64,000 nucleotides of DNA from Lunularia cruciata (GCA_948567375.1 OX419760.1:47492001-47556000); one strand, 5' to 3'; numbered from the stretch's first letter, positions 22,621-35,609 are shown. Notes: generated from the letters alone by a model not told the origin. Numbers and translations: made by a program.

Positions 22621-23949
22621 GTTCAAACTTAGTAGATTAATTAAGCAAGTAACAACATCTTAGAAACTCCTAATATCAAAACTAAGAACTTCTCTAGTAC
22701 AATGGAGTAAAGGAGGTGTTTGGACCTCAACAATAAACTAATCATGTATGAGAGGGAAAATTTGGGGAACATTGTGTGTTTTGGCTTCAAGAGCAATATA
22801 TTTCAATCACTAAAATGCATTTATTAAGGAGGATGTTTGAGTTGAATTCCATCAACTGCTGGAAGAGTCATGTCTTTCAATATTGAATTTGTCTGTTGTT
22901 TCTATGCATAATGGTAAGCTTTCTTTTTGTATTGTTTCTTCAGCTTCAGTTTGCTGAAGTTGAGGAGACGAGTATAGTGTCAATTTATGTCATTAAATTC
23001 CAGAGATGTGAAGATATGTTGTACTTTGTGGTTGGAGATTTGGTAAGTCCTATCAAGGGAGCTTAGCTCAAAGAGTATACATTTTTTTTGTAGTAAATCT
23101 ATATTCTGAAGTTGTAACTTGCTCCTGGAAGAGTTCATTTGTAAAGGGGAGGAAAATTGAGGATTTTTATTTCAGTTCTGATATGAGGTTAAGTTTGCTG
23201 AAAATGAGTTGAGGATTTTATTGTCAATTTGTGTTATTCACCTTTGTTTTGAATTTTATTCTTTCTTTCTGCTTGAGGTAGTTGCTCTTGGTGAATTTGA
23301 TGAATCCCTTGAATGGTTAGGAGGTAATAATTGAATCCTCTCATCATTATAATAAACCTTTCTACTGCTTAGGGCTATTATGACACTGATATATACATGA
23401 TAGACAATGCATACCTTTCCAACGAGAATGGATCCATCTCCAATTTTTTGACCTAAAATATAATATTTTTTGGTGGAACCTCTTGATAAAAAACTTTTTG
23501 ATATAAGTGTATAATATCATGTTTTTGTTGTTGGTTAATTGTTAATTTTCAACTCCAAGTTGTCTTCTTTTCTTTGAGAAACAAGCAACATAGTTCTATA
23601 AGCAAAATCTATCTATGGCTTCTTGAAATGTACTCTAATATAATTATTCTTGTTTGAAGTTGATCTAAAGCGGTTTTCTCTTACATTTTCAAAATCCAAC
23701 TCACACTTTGGTGCACATCCAACTTGGATTGGACATCCAAGTTGGATTGAGACACAACAAGTCCAATGTCTAAATTGATATACATATTTAAATGAAGCAA
23801 TTATTTCAATTGCTATGTTGAGGTTTAAAGATATTATCACAATGCTCCTAAATAATGGGATTGTGGTGAAATGAATACAATCTACCAACATTAGAATTCA
23901 AAATGTGGAAGTTAGAGTGCACCACAAGGTCATCTTAGTGCAATCTTTC

Positions 23950-24775
23950 ATTCTTGCTATATTGTGAGAGTGGAAAAATTGCATTGCCAACTCTTCTTGT
24001 AGTGCCTCATGAATTAGAATCCCTTCTGTTCAATACTAAACCACATGCCGCAAAGTTATGTGAGCAAATCATCATGTACAATGCTACCTTTGCACTCACA
24101 TCCTTGGATGTTAATATAAATGAGATAATTATCTATGGGAATGGTCCATACTCCTTCTGTATTCATGGTGGAGTATACTATAAGATTGGCTTGTTTTTGG
24201 CAGTCAAATGACATTGTCCACAATTTGCACAATTGTATATTCACAACACTGCACATGAACATCAATATTAAAAAGATGTAATGTCTTCCTTGGATCTCCG
24301 CACCTTGGAGCAACTATAGACTATGTTGGATAGTGTTAACCCACACGTGAGAGTGTTTCAAATAGTACAAGAGAGGCTTTTGAAAAAGGATACAAGCAAT
24401 GCATTTGTACCACAATTCTCAATATGTTCACTATCCACAAGAATATGTGATGCTCAATGCTACAATAGAACCATAGCCAATGAAGTTGTAGCACTTATTG
24501 TTTGAAATGGCTCCAAACATGTTGACCATTGTGATGGATATCTACAATGCATCTCAAAGATCCATGTAACATATATAACACTCCAATATTGGTCCTATTT
24601 CTACATGGTGAAGATGGATAGCATCTTAACATCTCTTTGACTAGGACCCAAACTTTGATCATGTTGTTGCTAATGAGGAACATGAAGGGATGGATTGGCC
24701 AAGTTGAAGTAAAAAATGAGGTTGAAATTTTTTCACAATCAAGGTGCAAGCATGTCAAATGATTGAGTATAGAAT
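23950..24775 (+). pseudogene. Helitron Rep-helicase N-terminal fragment (copy 1)
   Basis: The frame at 23954-24211 reads CESGKIALPTL, then MYNATFALTSLDVNINE, then YSFCIHGGVYYKIG. This is the signature of the plant Helitron_like_N domain (CC..GK..LP; YN..FAFTSLG; Y.FRIHG..YH.IG). A second frame at 24323-24505 reads ICDAQCYNRTIANEVVALIV, matching YNRPTASEVAAI. The similarity fades near 24775, before the HUH nuclease, so no catalytic residues are present. The corresponding part of copy 2 lies at about 61430-62400 on the other strand. Confidence 0.8.
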
Positions 24776-24780
24776 CCTTA

Positions 24781-26722
24781 AGATCCTTGATGGCAAGTTG
24801 AAAGGATCAAATAGATGATAGAAGATGTCATAGATCAAACAAAAAAAACAAAAACTAGAAAAACACAAGACTAAATGATAGAAGATATCACAAATGAAAC
24901 ACAACAAATGAAAAACATGAAAAAAAATTTCAACCAGAAATCATAATATGTATAACTTAATCAAATGAGAAAAGCAAAGTAGTTCCAATGATCAGATCCT
25001 TACTATAAAATTAAAGTTGTTTCCATTGATGAAGTGATGATAGATAGTGATGGGAAAACAACATAGAAGTATAATTTTATCTAGATAGTATAATCACTTG
25101 TACATTTTGAAAATATTATGGCATATGAGTATATACCTATACTCCATGATCCTAGCTCTTGGAGTAATATTGTAAAGTGATACAATGTATTGGAAATGGC
25201 CCAAAAATAGTTCTAAACAATAATTTAGATTTGTAGAATCTCCTTATAGACCAAATTTTGCAGGTGTTCTTTTGAGCTTCTATATTGAGAATCTTGATCT
25301 TCAAAGAACTCATCACTTGAGAGATTGCCACATAAAGTTGGCCATGGGAGAAAACAAGAGTTGGTAGAAAAACACCAAAAAATCCATTATTTGGCCTTGG
25401 CTTTTGTTGATTGTCATAGCATATGCTAATCTAATAAGAAATTGGCGGCAATACAAGATCAAAGGGGCAATCACTTCCAATAGGAGACACAATAATATGG
25501 GGAATAAAAACTTGGGTGCCAATATGACTACATGTAATTACTTTTACCTCTATTACCCACTGTCCAGGTCTTAAGTCTTGTAATAATCAATTTAGTGCCA
25601 TTGCACAATCCAAGCAATTGATTATGATTGTGCAAGAGAATGATTTGAACACCTACCTTAAGCTATATCATGTGGTTTACCACACCACTAAATCTCAAAA
25701 TATTTAAGAAATCAATAAGATATTTAACAACATTGTTTGCAAAGTACCTAAACACAACTTAAACTTGTGCTAAGGATCAATATTCTACATGTTGGAAGTG
25801 GTTATTCTACAAGGTAGAAAACTCTCACAAACACTCAAAAATGAGCTTCTCGTGAGTTTATAGCAAGTTTGCATAATAAACTTGTTAATGTCCAAGGGGG
25901 ATTCTGATTAGGAGCAAAATGATCCATACCATCAATAGTTTATAATCTACTATTAACTATCATCATTTTCTCTTAAATATACCCTTTTTTAGTTGCAAGT
26001 TTGATGCTAATTTAATTCTCTCATTTTACTTTGTGGTGCATCAATACTTCATGAGTCTAGGAAAATCTCACTATTACTTTGTGGACAACATTAATGTGTC
26101 ATGAAGTACTCCACTTGTGGCTATTGTTGCATCTTCATCAATTGGTGCCACCAAATTTTTATTATGATAAGTTTGTAGTTTTTTGGCACAAATTGGAGGA
26201 TGACATTATTGATAACATCAACGTCTATTTTTCTAGATGCAAGTATCCTATGTTGCATAATGTATTTTGTGCTTCCCTCATGATGTTGATAATATGGATA
26301 CACTACATTGATAAGGCTTTGCATATTATGTCCTTCATGTTACAATGTTGATTACATAACTATCCATTCATGATCAATACCACCTTGAGTTATGACCATT
26401 GGTACATTACCATTTCTAACATCAAGTATCTATTTTGGGAAAACTCTTTTTCTCATTTAGATTTAGATATAGAAATTCTCATGTTGAGCTATAGATGGAT
26501 AATAGTTATGTGCTACCAAAGAGGATAGCATGGCAATGATGTTCTCCTAATGTTTACTTGTCCTTGTTTTAAAACCTTTGGCAATATCTGTGTAAAGTCT
26601 CCACTAAACACAACCGTCTTGCCACCAAATGGTTTGGTATCTACTTGAGGATCTATAATTTCATGAGATCTTGCAAAGTGTGATGAATGGCATTATATGC
26701 TTGTTGGTGCATCATTAGTTCT
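24781..26722 (-). mobile_element. Helitron copy 2, 3' part (helicase C-terminus and tail)
   Basis: Minus-strand Helitron sequence that continues from 59169 once element B is removed. It holds the helicase motifs after the DEA box and an AT-rich tail of about 450 bp below 25240. No CTRR end with a preceding hairpin was found, so the left limit near 24780 is set by the end of copy 1 similarity. Target duplication of B: GTTCT (26718-26722) against GTGCT (59169-59173). Confidence 0.75.
25240..26722 (-). pseudogene. Helitron Pif1-type helicase, C-terminal half
   Basis: Read on the minus strand from 26720: DEA continues as LMMHQQAYN...TLQDLMK, the plant Helitron DEAPM.HR.AFEALD.TLRDLM motif. Next comes KPFGGKTVVFSGDFTQILPKV (about 26560-26620), then an INVVYP...RILASRKIDVDVIN segment (26121-26324). 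After that are IRLAYAMTINKSQGQ (about 25400-25450) and GQLYVAISQV (about 25290-25330), the last Pif1 helicase motifs. Stops break the frame. An active enzyme would unwind DNA for rolling-circle transposition. Confidence 0.85.
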
Positions 26723-27121
26723 TGTAACAATATGGAGTTTACCAACAAGTTAGTCAAGTGTAATGAAGTAGCAAATAATCCAAATTAGCCTAAAATATTC
26801 TAGAAGTATTTAGGAAGCTACTTGGTACCTTCCAAGTATTGGAAGGTGTGCATGCCAAGTGCAGACTTCTAGGAGGCACCTTCATATCTAGCTTAGCTTG
26901 CACCCCAAGTAAATAGCTTCTAGAAGTTTTGAACTAGCTTAGCTTGCACTACAAGAAAGCAGTTTAAGGAAGCTTCTTGAGAAGCTTCCCAAGAGCCTTG
27001 TATGCTCCCTACAAATATCAAAGCCAAAGCTCATGCTAGGCACTTGGAGTTTCCCTCATTCAAGAGTCCCAATATGATCTTTTACTTTCCATTCTCTTAT
27101 ATCTCTCCTTGGTCTTTTACA
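26723..27121 (+). repeat. 5' LTR of element B
   Basis: TGTAACAATATGG start, ending ...CTTTTACA before the primer site TGGTATTAGAGCAAGAATG at 27123. The heat-shock-like element is partly decayed (AAATATTCTAGAA) and the TATA box is TACAAATA. Confidence 0.9.
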
Positions 27122-27389
27122 TTGGTATTAGAGCAAGAATGAGATGGATGGAATTTATGTACCACCCAAATCTATTTTTGCTGAACCATTGGGAACTTTT
27201 TGTCTATGTACTACCTAAGCATAATTTCATGTAGTTCATCACCTCATGCTTTGGATAGAAGTTTTGAATGCAATCACCTTATCTGAGGAACCCTTGGTAC
27301 TTCTGGTTATAACTTATGGAGAAAGGTAGACGTGTTGCATCTACATGTTAATTTAGATAAATTGAGAGAAGTGTGATAGAGTAGTAGCC

Positions 27390-28258
27390 ATGGTGGTAAT
27401 GCCCAAGGTTATCATTGCTATGCAATAACAAATTGAGCACCTTTCTTGATTGTTGGATGAACAAGACCATCAACAATAAGAGCACATAGAGACATCACCA
27501 TTTCAAGAAGGAGAAGAGCAAATCCAATTTCCAAAACCCAAGGTATTTGATGGCAAGAATCCCTTGGATGTAGTGGAGAATTTTTATTTGACTATGAATG
27601 CTATTTTGAGACTACAAATCTTCAAGATGAACAAAAATAGATTTCTTTTAGCTTTAAGTCAATTGGATGGAGCGGCAAAACTATGGTGGCAATTCCAAGT
27701 GGAGCAAGCTAAATAGCAATTTGTTGCACTAATTTTGACATAGGAAGAATTCAAAGGTGCCATACTTGGGCAATTACAAGCAATAAATACCACACAAGCA
27801 ACTTAAGATAAGTTGGTAGGGTTGAAGTAGATTGGTTCTGTAAGAAGCTACATCATGCAATTCTAGAACACCATTATGCAAACTACAGATATATTGGATG
27901 GTGAAGCTCTAGATGAAGTGACTATGTGAGAGCCAAAACACTTAAAAGAAGCCATGTAGTTGGCTAAGCACTTTGATTCCTTAGTTTTGGCAACTTGGTC
28001 TTGACCTTGACCTTCAAAAAACCAACCAACACATTACACACTCGTGGAAGAGCTGGCACCAATGGAGATTGATGCCATCCAACAAAGACCACTTGGCATA
28101 GCAGATCAAGAAAGATTGTGGCAAAATAGCAATTGCTTTTATTGTTGCCAGATTTGACATTGCATTGCTGAATGTCAACTTAAGAATGTGCAATCTTGAC
28201 AACTTGCCAAAATAGAGTTTGTGGAGCAAAATGATCACGGAAACAAGGAATCCAAATA
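27390..28258 (+). pseudogene. gag remnant of element B
   Basis: Starts at ATG 27390, homologous to the A and D gag starts. A zinc knuckle at 28134-28175 keeps all three cysteines and the histidine (C-x2-C-x4-H-x4-C), but the codon before the histidine is TGA. Stops occur throughout. Confidence 0.7.
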
Positions 28259-28299
28259 AAAGATTTTGAGCCATCTATTGGGAATTTGATTAGTTCTAA

Positions 28300-28920
28300 T
28301 GGGATTGAAAGCTCAACCTATTCAAGTCTACATCACTTGCAAGGTATGATATTTGATTGTGGTTATAGGATTTTGGTTCATTTTGGAAACTCATAAAATT
28401 GCATGTCTATGCAATTAGCAAAGGAATTAAATGTTCCTATCAAACCAAAAATTGGAAGCAGATTGATGATGACGGATGGTAGAAAAGGTCATGCATTTTG
28501 TTCCTCACATCCTATTACATTTAGGATTGAGAAGGAATACTTGGAGTGTATGAGGTTTTTAGTGACATCTACACATTATGATGTCATTCTAGGTCTACCT
28601 TGGCTTGAACATCATAAGGTTCAATTTTATGGAACTAACAATAAATTCAAGGACAACACCAAGGTAGGAAATTTTGATTAGGTTGTTTGACACCTTTGAG
28701 TAAGACACCTAAGAATAGTCAATCCTAAGATGGAAAGTTTGTTGGGAAAGTAGCCATAGAGTAAGCTTTGAAGGAAGATAAATCCCAAGATGTGAAGTTT
28801 GTCAATGAAGCAACCATAGAGCAAACTTTGGAGGAAGAGAAGTCTATTTTTGCAATGTGGATCAAACCAATTGTGCTTGGAAGATCTAAGGAGGATCAAA
28901 AGCCTCATCAAGCAATGGTT
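28300..28920 (+). pseudogene. Protease and linker remnant of element B
   Basis: The protease is readable at 28360-28680 (MQLAKELNVPIKPKIGSRLM). The active-site Asp-Ser-Gly has become His-Phe-Gly, so it is catalytically dead. Two diverged 20-residue linker units follow at about 28725-28850. Confidence 0.75.
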
Positions 28921-28929
28921 GATCAATAG

Positions 28930-30250
28930 TCCAAGAGTTTTTAGATGATCTACTTAAGGGTTTATTCTTAGATCAAATGCACTTCAAGATTGAGTTATAC
29001 CAAGAAGTACTCTAGTGAGCAAGCCAATGTATTGGCTCTTACCAAAGGATTTGGATGAGCTCCAAATAACATTAACAAAGTTGTTGGAGAAGGACTTCAT
29101 ACAACATAGTACATCTTCTTGGGGAGCACTAATACTATTTGTTCCAAAGAAGAAGGGAGGACTTTGGTCTTATATTGATTATTGTGGTCTTAATAAAAAT
29201 AGTGAAGAATGCATATGCCTTGCCTCAAATTGATGACTTACTCAATCAATTGAGTGGTTCACAATACTTCTCAAAGTTGGATCTCCAAAGTGGCTATTGG
29301 TAGATTCACAATGATAGAGAAGATGTACAAAAGACTTCCTTTCACACAAGGTATGGGCATTTTGAGTGGATAGTTTCGCCTTTAGGCTCATTAATGCTCA
29401 AGAAATCTTCATGGATTAGATGCATCAGGTGTTGGATGAGCTATTGGATCAATATGTGGTGGTGTTCTTGGATGATATTTTAATCTATAGCAAGACAAAG
29501 GGAAAACACACAAATTATGTGTAAGAAGTCCTAAGATGACTATGTTAGTGGAAGTTTTACTACAAGAAGTCAAAGTGTGCCTTTTGGCAAAAGAAAGTTA
29601 CCTTCTTGGGTCACAAGATCTCATCAAAGAGGATCAAGATAGAAGAGGAGAAAATTAAGGTCATTACTGATTGGCCAACTCTAAAGGATGTGATAGAAGT
29701 ATGGGCATTTAATGGATTGGTAAGCTTTCACTGATGGTTCATCCACTACTATGCTCATGTTGTCAAACATTGACCAACCTCTTGGGGAAGAACTTGAGCT
29801 TTTAGTAGACCACCAAACACAAAGAAGCACTTTAGAAGCTAAAACATATGGTGTCTTGAAGACTTATCCTTCAACCATATGACCCTCAACTACCTTGTGT
29901 GGTTGATTTTGATGCTTCTAACTTTACAATTGGAGCCGTATTGCAACAAGAATTCCTAGATGAGTTACATCCCATTACCTTTGTGTCTTGTCAACTAAAT
30001 ATCATAGGAAGGAATTATTCTACTTGAGATTGAGAATAGCTAGTAATGGATATAACACCAAGGTATAAAGGAATTATCTCTTGGATAAACAAGTGATCAT
30101 GCAAATTGATCACAAGCCTTTGTTGTAGAGATTACATTTGGAAGACATGAAGAGTTGACATCATCAATTATAATTATAATTATAACAACTATAATTTTTT
30201 GATATCAAACTTGAGTACAAACCTAATTGGTCCCATGTCATCCTTGATAC
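28930..30250 (+). pseudogene. RT and RNase H remnant of element B
   Basis: RT motifs [14 protein letters not shown] (near 29120), LDLQSGYW (near 29280) and VVFLDDILIYSKTK (29460-29500) are present in different frames. RNase H DFDASNFTIGAVLQQE follows near 29905. A short run of AATTATA repeats at 30165-30195 has expanded inside the RNase H tail. Confidence 0.85.
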
Positions 30251-30469
30251 CCTATCACAAGGACCTGATTTGAAGTCTCTTTTACTCATCAAGGCGGCAA
30301 TTACAATGATATCAATCAACTCCAAAGTCCAAAGTGAGTTTAAGATAGCTTTACAACAAGATCCTTTCTTTTAGATGGTATAAGATTGTCTTGTAGCATG
30401 TGACAAGAGCACAAAAACTTTTCCTTCAAGGAAGGCCTTCTATTTTGTGAGAAGCAAATCTATGTTCTA

Positions 30470-31060
30470 ATCAAGATTGATCTCCAATTTGTTTGCCTTC
30501 AATAAGCCCATGATTTACCAATCATTGGTCTTATGGGTGTGGACAAGACCTTGGGTACCATCTAATGCTAATGATGGTGGTCCAACATGGCACAAGATGT
30601 TTGAGAGTTTGTCCAATCTTGTGAGAGCTGCCAATGCAACAAGGCAAACAACCAAAAACCAAGGGCACTTCTTCAACCACTCCCCATTCCATCTGCTCAA
30701 TGGGAAAACATGAGCTTGGATCTCATTACATCCTTGCCCAAGACAAGGCAAAAAGTCACACAACAATCATGGTGTTTGTGGATAAGCTTAGTAAGCAAAT
30801 CCATTTAGCACCAACCTTTGATACAATAGATGCTCCAACATTGGTGCAGATCTACTTCAAAAATATCTTCAAGCATCATGGGGATGCCTTGTGTTCTCAT
30901 CTCCAACCGTGATCCTTGATTTATTGGAAAATTTTGGCAAACACTCTTCTAGATGCTCAACACCAAACTTGCTTTGCCTATGGCCTATCATCCTCAAACT
31001 AATGGACAAACCAAACATGCAAATTGCACCCTGGAGGATATGCTTCATGCCTTCATCAAC
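30470..31060 (+). pseudogene. Integrase remnant of element B, left part
   Basis: The zinc-finger segment (GVDKTLGT, then CESCQCNKA-like) and integrase core (VFVDKLSKQIHLAP near 30765; the acidic site before DPxF near 30905) are readable. It ends at the target site of element C (TCAAC, 31056-31060). The right part lies at 57984-58380. Confidence 0.85.
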
Positions 31061-31369
31061 TATGACAACCCAACAAGTATCACTTTCATGGTAATAAGCA
31101 AGTAACAATTTGTTCACATATAGATATGAGTAAAAAATGGTCAAACAAAAAAAAACAAATAAGTTCTTCTTGGTTGCATCTTAAGTCTCTTGGGTAGAAA
31201 CTACACCCAAAAGAGAGTAATAAGCACTAAATCATAGTCTTATCACAAATCAAAACACCCATAATTACAATTCATCAATGTCTTTCCAAATCAATCTTGA
31301 TTGTGATGATTCAATTCTTTTAAATAAGGCTACATCACCATAGAATGACTTCACCTTGGAATTGTGTTC
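31061..31369 (-). repeat. 3' LTR of element C, outer piece 1
   Basis: 309 bp, homologous to the first 310 bp of 54181-57983 (CAACCCAACAAGTATCA, then AGTCTCTTGGGTAGAAA). It ends at ...AATTGTGTTC, where element E begins. The LTR continues at 39190. Confidence 0.9.
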
Positions 31370-32058
31370 TGTGAGCCGGCCTGTCTCTCACTTAGGATGA
31401 ACCTCTGATAGCTATTATGGTAGCGCACCATGGACTAAGAAGGCAAGGAACCCCAACTCCATTGTACTCCTCCAAGGCTAACACCCCAGGACTCAAGACA
31501 TTACTCACTAGAGAACTCAATGAGAGAGATAGTTGCAAATGAAAGGATGATGAGTACCTCATCACTCCTTGTTTATATACTTGTGAAATAGTTACATACC
31601 AAAGTTACTAATTACCAAAGGAACTCAAGTTACTAGACTAAAAGTCAAGTAAAGTCAATAAGTAGAAAGGAATATCCATTCACATGGGCATATTCCCTAA
31701 GCATGTGGTCTTATCTTGACCCAACCACTAAGTCAAGGATTCCTTCACATGGGCTATCCTTGGACTAAAGAAGAATCCAAAACAAAAAGGCTTGCGGGCC
31801 CAAGAGTTCTCAACTCTTTCCTCAAAGCCAAACACCTAGGAATAATACCAAGTCAACACACTAAAATCCAAAATAGTGGTGCTCATCTTTTCTACTTCCT
31901 CTAAAGTAAGGTCCCCTCTATCTTAGCTATGAATAACTTTAGCTAACCATGACTAATATAGAACCATCCTTTATCTTTATATAAATAATATCTCTTAAAT
32001 ACTTGTAATACCAAGCTAAACATCACAATACCACACACATGCACAAATGGGTGTTACA
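31370..32058 (-). repeat. 3' LTR of element E
   Basis: 689-bp LTR; on the minus strand it starts TGTAACACCC and ends GGCCGGCTCACA. A weak purine tract (GCGAGGGTAAA, minus strand, 32059-32070) adjoins it. Confidence 0.92.
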
Positions 32059-32134
32059 TTTACCCTCGCACTAAGTTTTCACTTTGTCCTCAAAGTGAAG
32101 GTCTCTCTACCTTCTATGGTACATCCTCAACTTA

Positions 32135-35100
32135 TCATAATTTAATCCTATCAAAGTGTCTTCCTCCCAAGTCCTTGAGATCATAGGTATAATTGCCCCA
32201 CACCTTCTCCACTATGAAAGGTCCAAAGTACTTAGGCAAAAACTTCTTTTGCACTCTCTTGAATCAAATGGAATCAAACAACATTACCCAATCACCTTCT
32301 TTGAAAGTCTCCACCTTCTTCTTGCCTTGCCTCTTGTCATAGCTCTCCTTTTTTTTCCTTTGGGCTTGCTCCACTCGAACCATAGCAATTGCTCTTGCCT
32401 CTTCCAACTCCATGAGTTGATCATTTGTTGACTTCTCTACATCACCTCCTTGTGCTTTCTTCAATCTCCTATGAATGCTTCGGAAGGTAGGAAGATCAAA
32501 GTGAATAGGTAAGGTAGAATCAATACCATATACCAATTGAAATGGAGAATATTCGGTGGAAGTCTTCATGGTTGTCCTATACTCCCACAAAACTGCATGA
32601 ATCCTCTTGTCCCAATGATGTTTAGCCCCCTCCATTTCTGCATCTTTGGCCAACATCATGCACAAGGTCTGATTGGTTCTCTCTGCCAAGCCATTGGAAT
32701 TTGGCTTATAGGATGTAGTTACTCTATGTGTGATAGAGAAATGTCGTAGCATGGCTGTAGTAATGCTTCTTGTAAACTCCCCTCCTCTATCAGAAACCAA
32801 CTCCAAAGGGCATCCAAACCTAGTGATAATGTGTTCATAAAGAAATCTACCCACTTCATCTTCATTCTTGTCCCTCAATGGTCTAGCCTCAACCCACTTG
32901 GTAAGGTAATCAGTAACTACCACAATGTACCGATTGTTCCTTGGGGTTCTATTGAGAGGTCCTACAAAATCGATTCCCCACTTCTCAAAAGGTCCTAGCA
33001 ATGGAATTGATCTAAGTGGTGGAGTGGATGTAGACTTTTTAGCAAAAGCTTGACAAACATGACAAGTTTTGCAATAATCAAGACAATCCTTGAAAATCCC
33101 TCTCCAATGGTAACCTGCATCTAGAATCTTGAAAGCAGTCACCTTTCCTGCAAAGTGTCCTCCACATACTAAACCTTCATGAAATTCCTTTATGAGTAGG
33201 ATAGACTCTTCCTTACCCACTACTCTTTGAAGTAGACCATCTGCTCCTTGGTGAAAAAGAATATCCTCCACCATTGTGTAAGGTCTAGATCTTGCTGCAA
33301 GGGCCTTCCTCTCCCTAGCATGCATCCCTTCTGGATAGTTACCTGTTGTCACAAAATCCACAATCTCCTTATACTCCATTGGAACCTCTTGAGTGACTGA
33401 GATTGTCATGAGCTCCTCATCCGGGAAGGAATCATCCACTGGCTCATCTCCATCATGATCATAGGCTCTAGATAACAAATCAGCATTTGCATGTTTCTTT
33501 CCTGGCCTATCCTCAATGGTGTAGTCATACTTAGACAAGAGTATCATCCACCTTGCTAGTCTCCCTTCAACATTAGGCTTGTTGAAGATGTACTTCAAAG
33601 CCTTGTGATCCGTGACAATTGTAGCTTTCCTTCCAATCAAGTAGTATCTAAACTTCTTGAGGCCAAAGATCACTGCCAACCCTTCTCTCTTTGCAACAGA
33701 GTAGTTCTTCTCTACTGAAACCATCTGCTTACTAGCATAAGCTATTGGATGATCATGCCCATCTTGGTCTAATTGACTAAGAGTGCATCCTATAGCTACA
33801 TTAGAAGCATCAGTGTAGAGGATGAAAGGCTTACTCCAATCAGGTTTAGCAAGAAGTGGAGCTACAACAAGGGATTGCTTGAGCTCCTCAAAAGCTTTGA
33901 GAGCCTCCTTGTATTCCAAAATCACCATGTAATCTACACCCTTCTTCATGTAGATGGTCAATGCATAAGCCTTGTTGGAAAATGAGAAGATGAACCTCTT
34001 ATAGTACCCAACCATCCCCAAGAATTGGCGTAACTTTGTCAAGCTTGAAGGGAATGGAAGGTCTGAGATTTTCCTCACCTTCTCAAGATCAACTGCTATT
34101 CCATCCTTGGAGATGATGTGCCCCAAACGTAGACCTTCTTCACATCCAAAAATGCACTTCTCTGGGTTGAGTGATGCATTTGCCTCATCCAAGCGTTGCA
34201 AGACTTTGATTAGGTGCTCAAAGTGCTCCTCCTTGCTCCCATAGACACAAAAGTCATCAATGAAGTCTCTCACAAATTTCCCAATGAAAGGTTCAAATAC
34301 CTTGTTCATGAACCGTTGGAATGTGGCTGGAGCATTACAAAGCTCAAAAGGCATGACCTTGAAAGCGTAAGTTCCCCAAGGTGTAGTGAATGTGGTGAGT
34401 TGTTGATGCTCTGGTGCAATCTTGATTTGGTTATATCCACTATAACCATCTCCAAAACTGTACCTCTCATAACCTGCAACCTCCTCCAAGATCTCATCAA
34501 TGAATGGCAATGGGTAGTAGTCCTTCTTGGTAACAGCATTGAGCTTCTTGTAATCCACACATACCCAAAGCTTGCCATTCTTTTTCTTCACAATGATAAT
34601 TGGAGACACCCATTCTGAATTCTCCACCTCAAAGATAGATCCAGCCTCCTTGAGCTTATCAATCTCCTCCTTCACAACCAAAGATATTAGTGGGCTAATG
34701 CAACGTTGCTTTTGGCGGATTGGTCTTGCATGTGACTCCACCTCTATCTTGTGCTCCTCCAAGGTGAATTCCTTCAAATCCTTGTAACTAAAAGCAAACA
34801 CATGGATGAACTTGCGGAAAATCTCCTCAAATCTCACCTTCTCCTCCTTGGTAACATTTGGGCCATAGTTGAGGGTAGCTAACCCTCTCTCTACCCCCTC
34901 AAGTGTCAATGGTGATTTTTCAGGGTCCTTCAAAACCTCTGGCTTAGGTGCAAAATCCATAGCACACAAGGGATACACATCTAAATCAGATTCAGATCCA
35001 TCTTCCTCCGTGGAAGTCTCCTCTTCCATGCTTGTGTCCACACCTGAAGCTCCTTCTTCAGAATCTGATTCCCAATAATCAGAAGATGGGGTATCTGAAA

Positions 35101-35164
35101 GTGAAGTGTTGATGGTGTTAGTCACAGGAACAATGACTCTATGGTTTGATGGCTCAATCCTCAA
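32135..35164 (-). pseudogene. Element E pol: RT, RNase H, integrase (966 open codons, one late stop)
   Basis: The frame is open from 35164 to a TGA at 32264-32266. It then continues in phase for 42 more codons to 32135, including the GPF/Y-like KYFGPFIVEK tail, so one stop separates it from full length. RT: SEWVSPIIIVKKKNGKLWVC, then GYSGYNQIKI, then FIDDFCVYG as the catalytic box. RNase H: LYTDASNVAIGCTLSQ and TDHKALKYIF. Integrase: H-x-H-C-x2-C zinc finger (GGHFAGK, CKTCHVCQA), then the core with Asp (WGIDFVGPL), Asp (VSDRGGEF) and Glu (GLAERTNQ). All catalytic acids are present. The WGIDF...TKWVEA pattern fits non-chromovirus plant gypsy elements. Confidence 0.93.
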
Positions 35165-35179
35165 GTACCCTTTGTGCCA

Positions 35180-35608
35180 TCAATCAGTTGTGCGTGCTGC
35201 TCTCAACCATGGCCTCCCAAGAAGTAAGTCATAGCTTGAATCCTTCAAGACTTGGAAAGTCATGAGATTTTGAACTCCCATAATTGAAACTACCACCTTA
35301 TCCATCACCCCTATTGGTCGAACTTGTTTCTTGTTTGCCATGCTCATCACAAATGTTGAAGGTCTTGAGGGTATCATACCCAACTTCTTCATCAACCTTT
35401 CTGACATGGCATTCACTGCTGATCCTCCATCAACCAATGCATCCTTGATGTTGTGACCATTCACTCTCACATCAATTTTGGAGGCATATTCACAAGTCTC
35501 CCATGGTGCTGGCTTGGCATCCACCACCCCCATTGATACTGGAACTTTTGCCTTCTTCTTCTTCTTGCTCCTTGTAGAACTCAAACCACCTCTAAGCTCC
35601 TTTCTCAA
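35180..35608 (-). pseudogene. Element E aspartic protease
   Basis: 143 codons in the same frame as pol, separated only by one TGA (35180-35182) and five codons. The active-site region is VNGHNIKDALVDGGSAVNAM, where Asp-Gly-Gly replaces the usual Asp-Ser-Gly or Asp-Thr-Gly, followed by LLLGRPWLRAA, the usual end of plant gypsy proteases. The TGA could be a decay mutation or a readthrough stop; the sequence alone cannot decide. Confidence 0.85.
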
Positions 35609-35609
35609 G

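Larger units (their letters stand above)
18195..24780 (+). mobile_element. Helitron copy 1, truncated, split by a solo LTR
   Basis: Pieces 18195-18473 and 22247-24780 align, in reverse complement, with about 63998-61430, the start of Helitron copy 2. The match is by eye near 80 percent; for example ATGTGAAGATATGTTGTACT occurs in both. The copy carries the N-terminal Rep-helicase sequence but stops before the HUH nuclease. A family C LTR interrupts it at 18474-22246. No TC 5' end or CTRR 3' end was identified, so both true boundaries are uncertain. Confidence 0.65.

Noticed and set aside
23613-23891. 92-codon minus-strand frame in Helitron copy 1
   Set aside because: It is antisense to the Helitron coding direction there and has no motif.
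24853-24859. Possible Helitron 3' end (CTAGT on the minus strand)
   Set aside because: No stable hairpin was seen at the expected distance and the position is one of several chance matches.
30165-30195. AATTATA run as a replication or regulatory signal
   Set aside because: Best explained as microsatellite expansion inside a dead RNase H segment.
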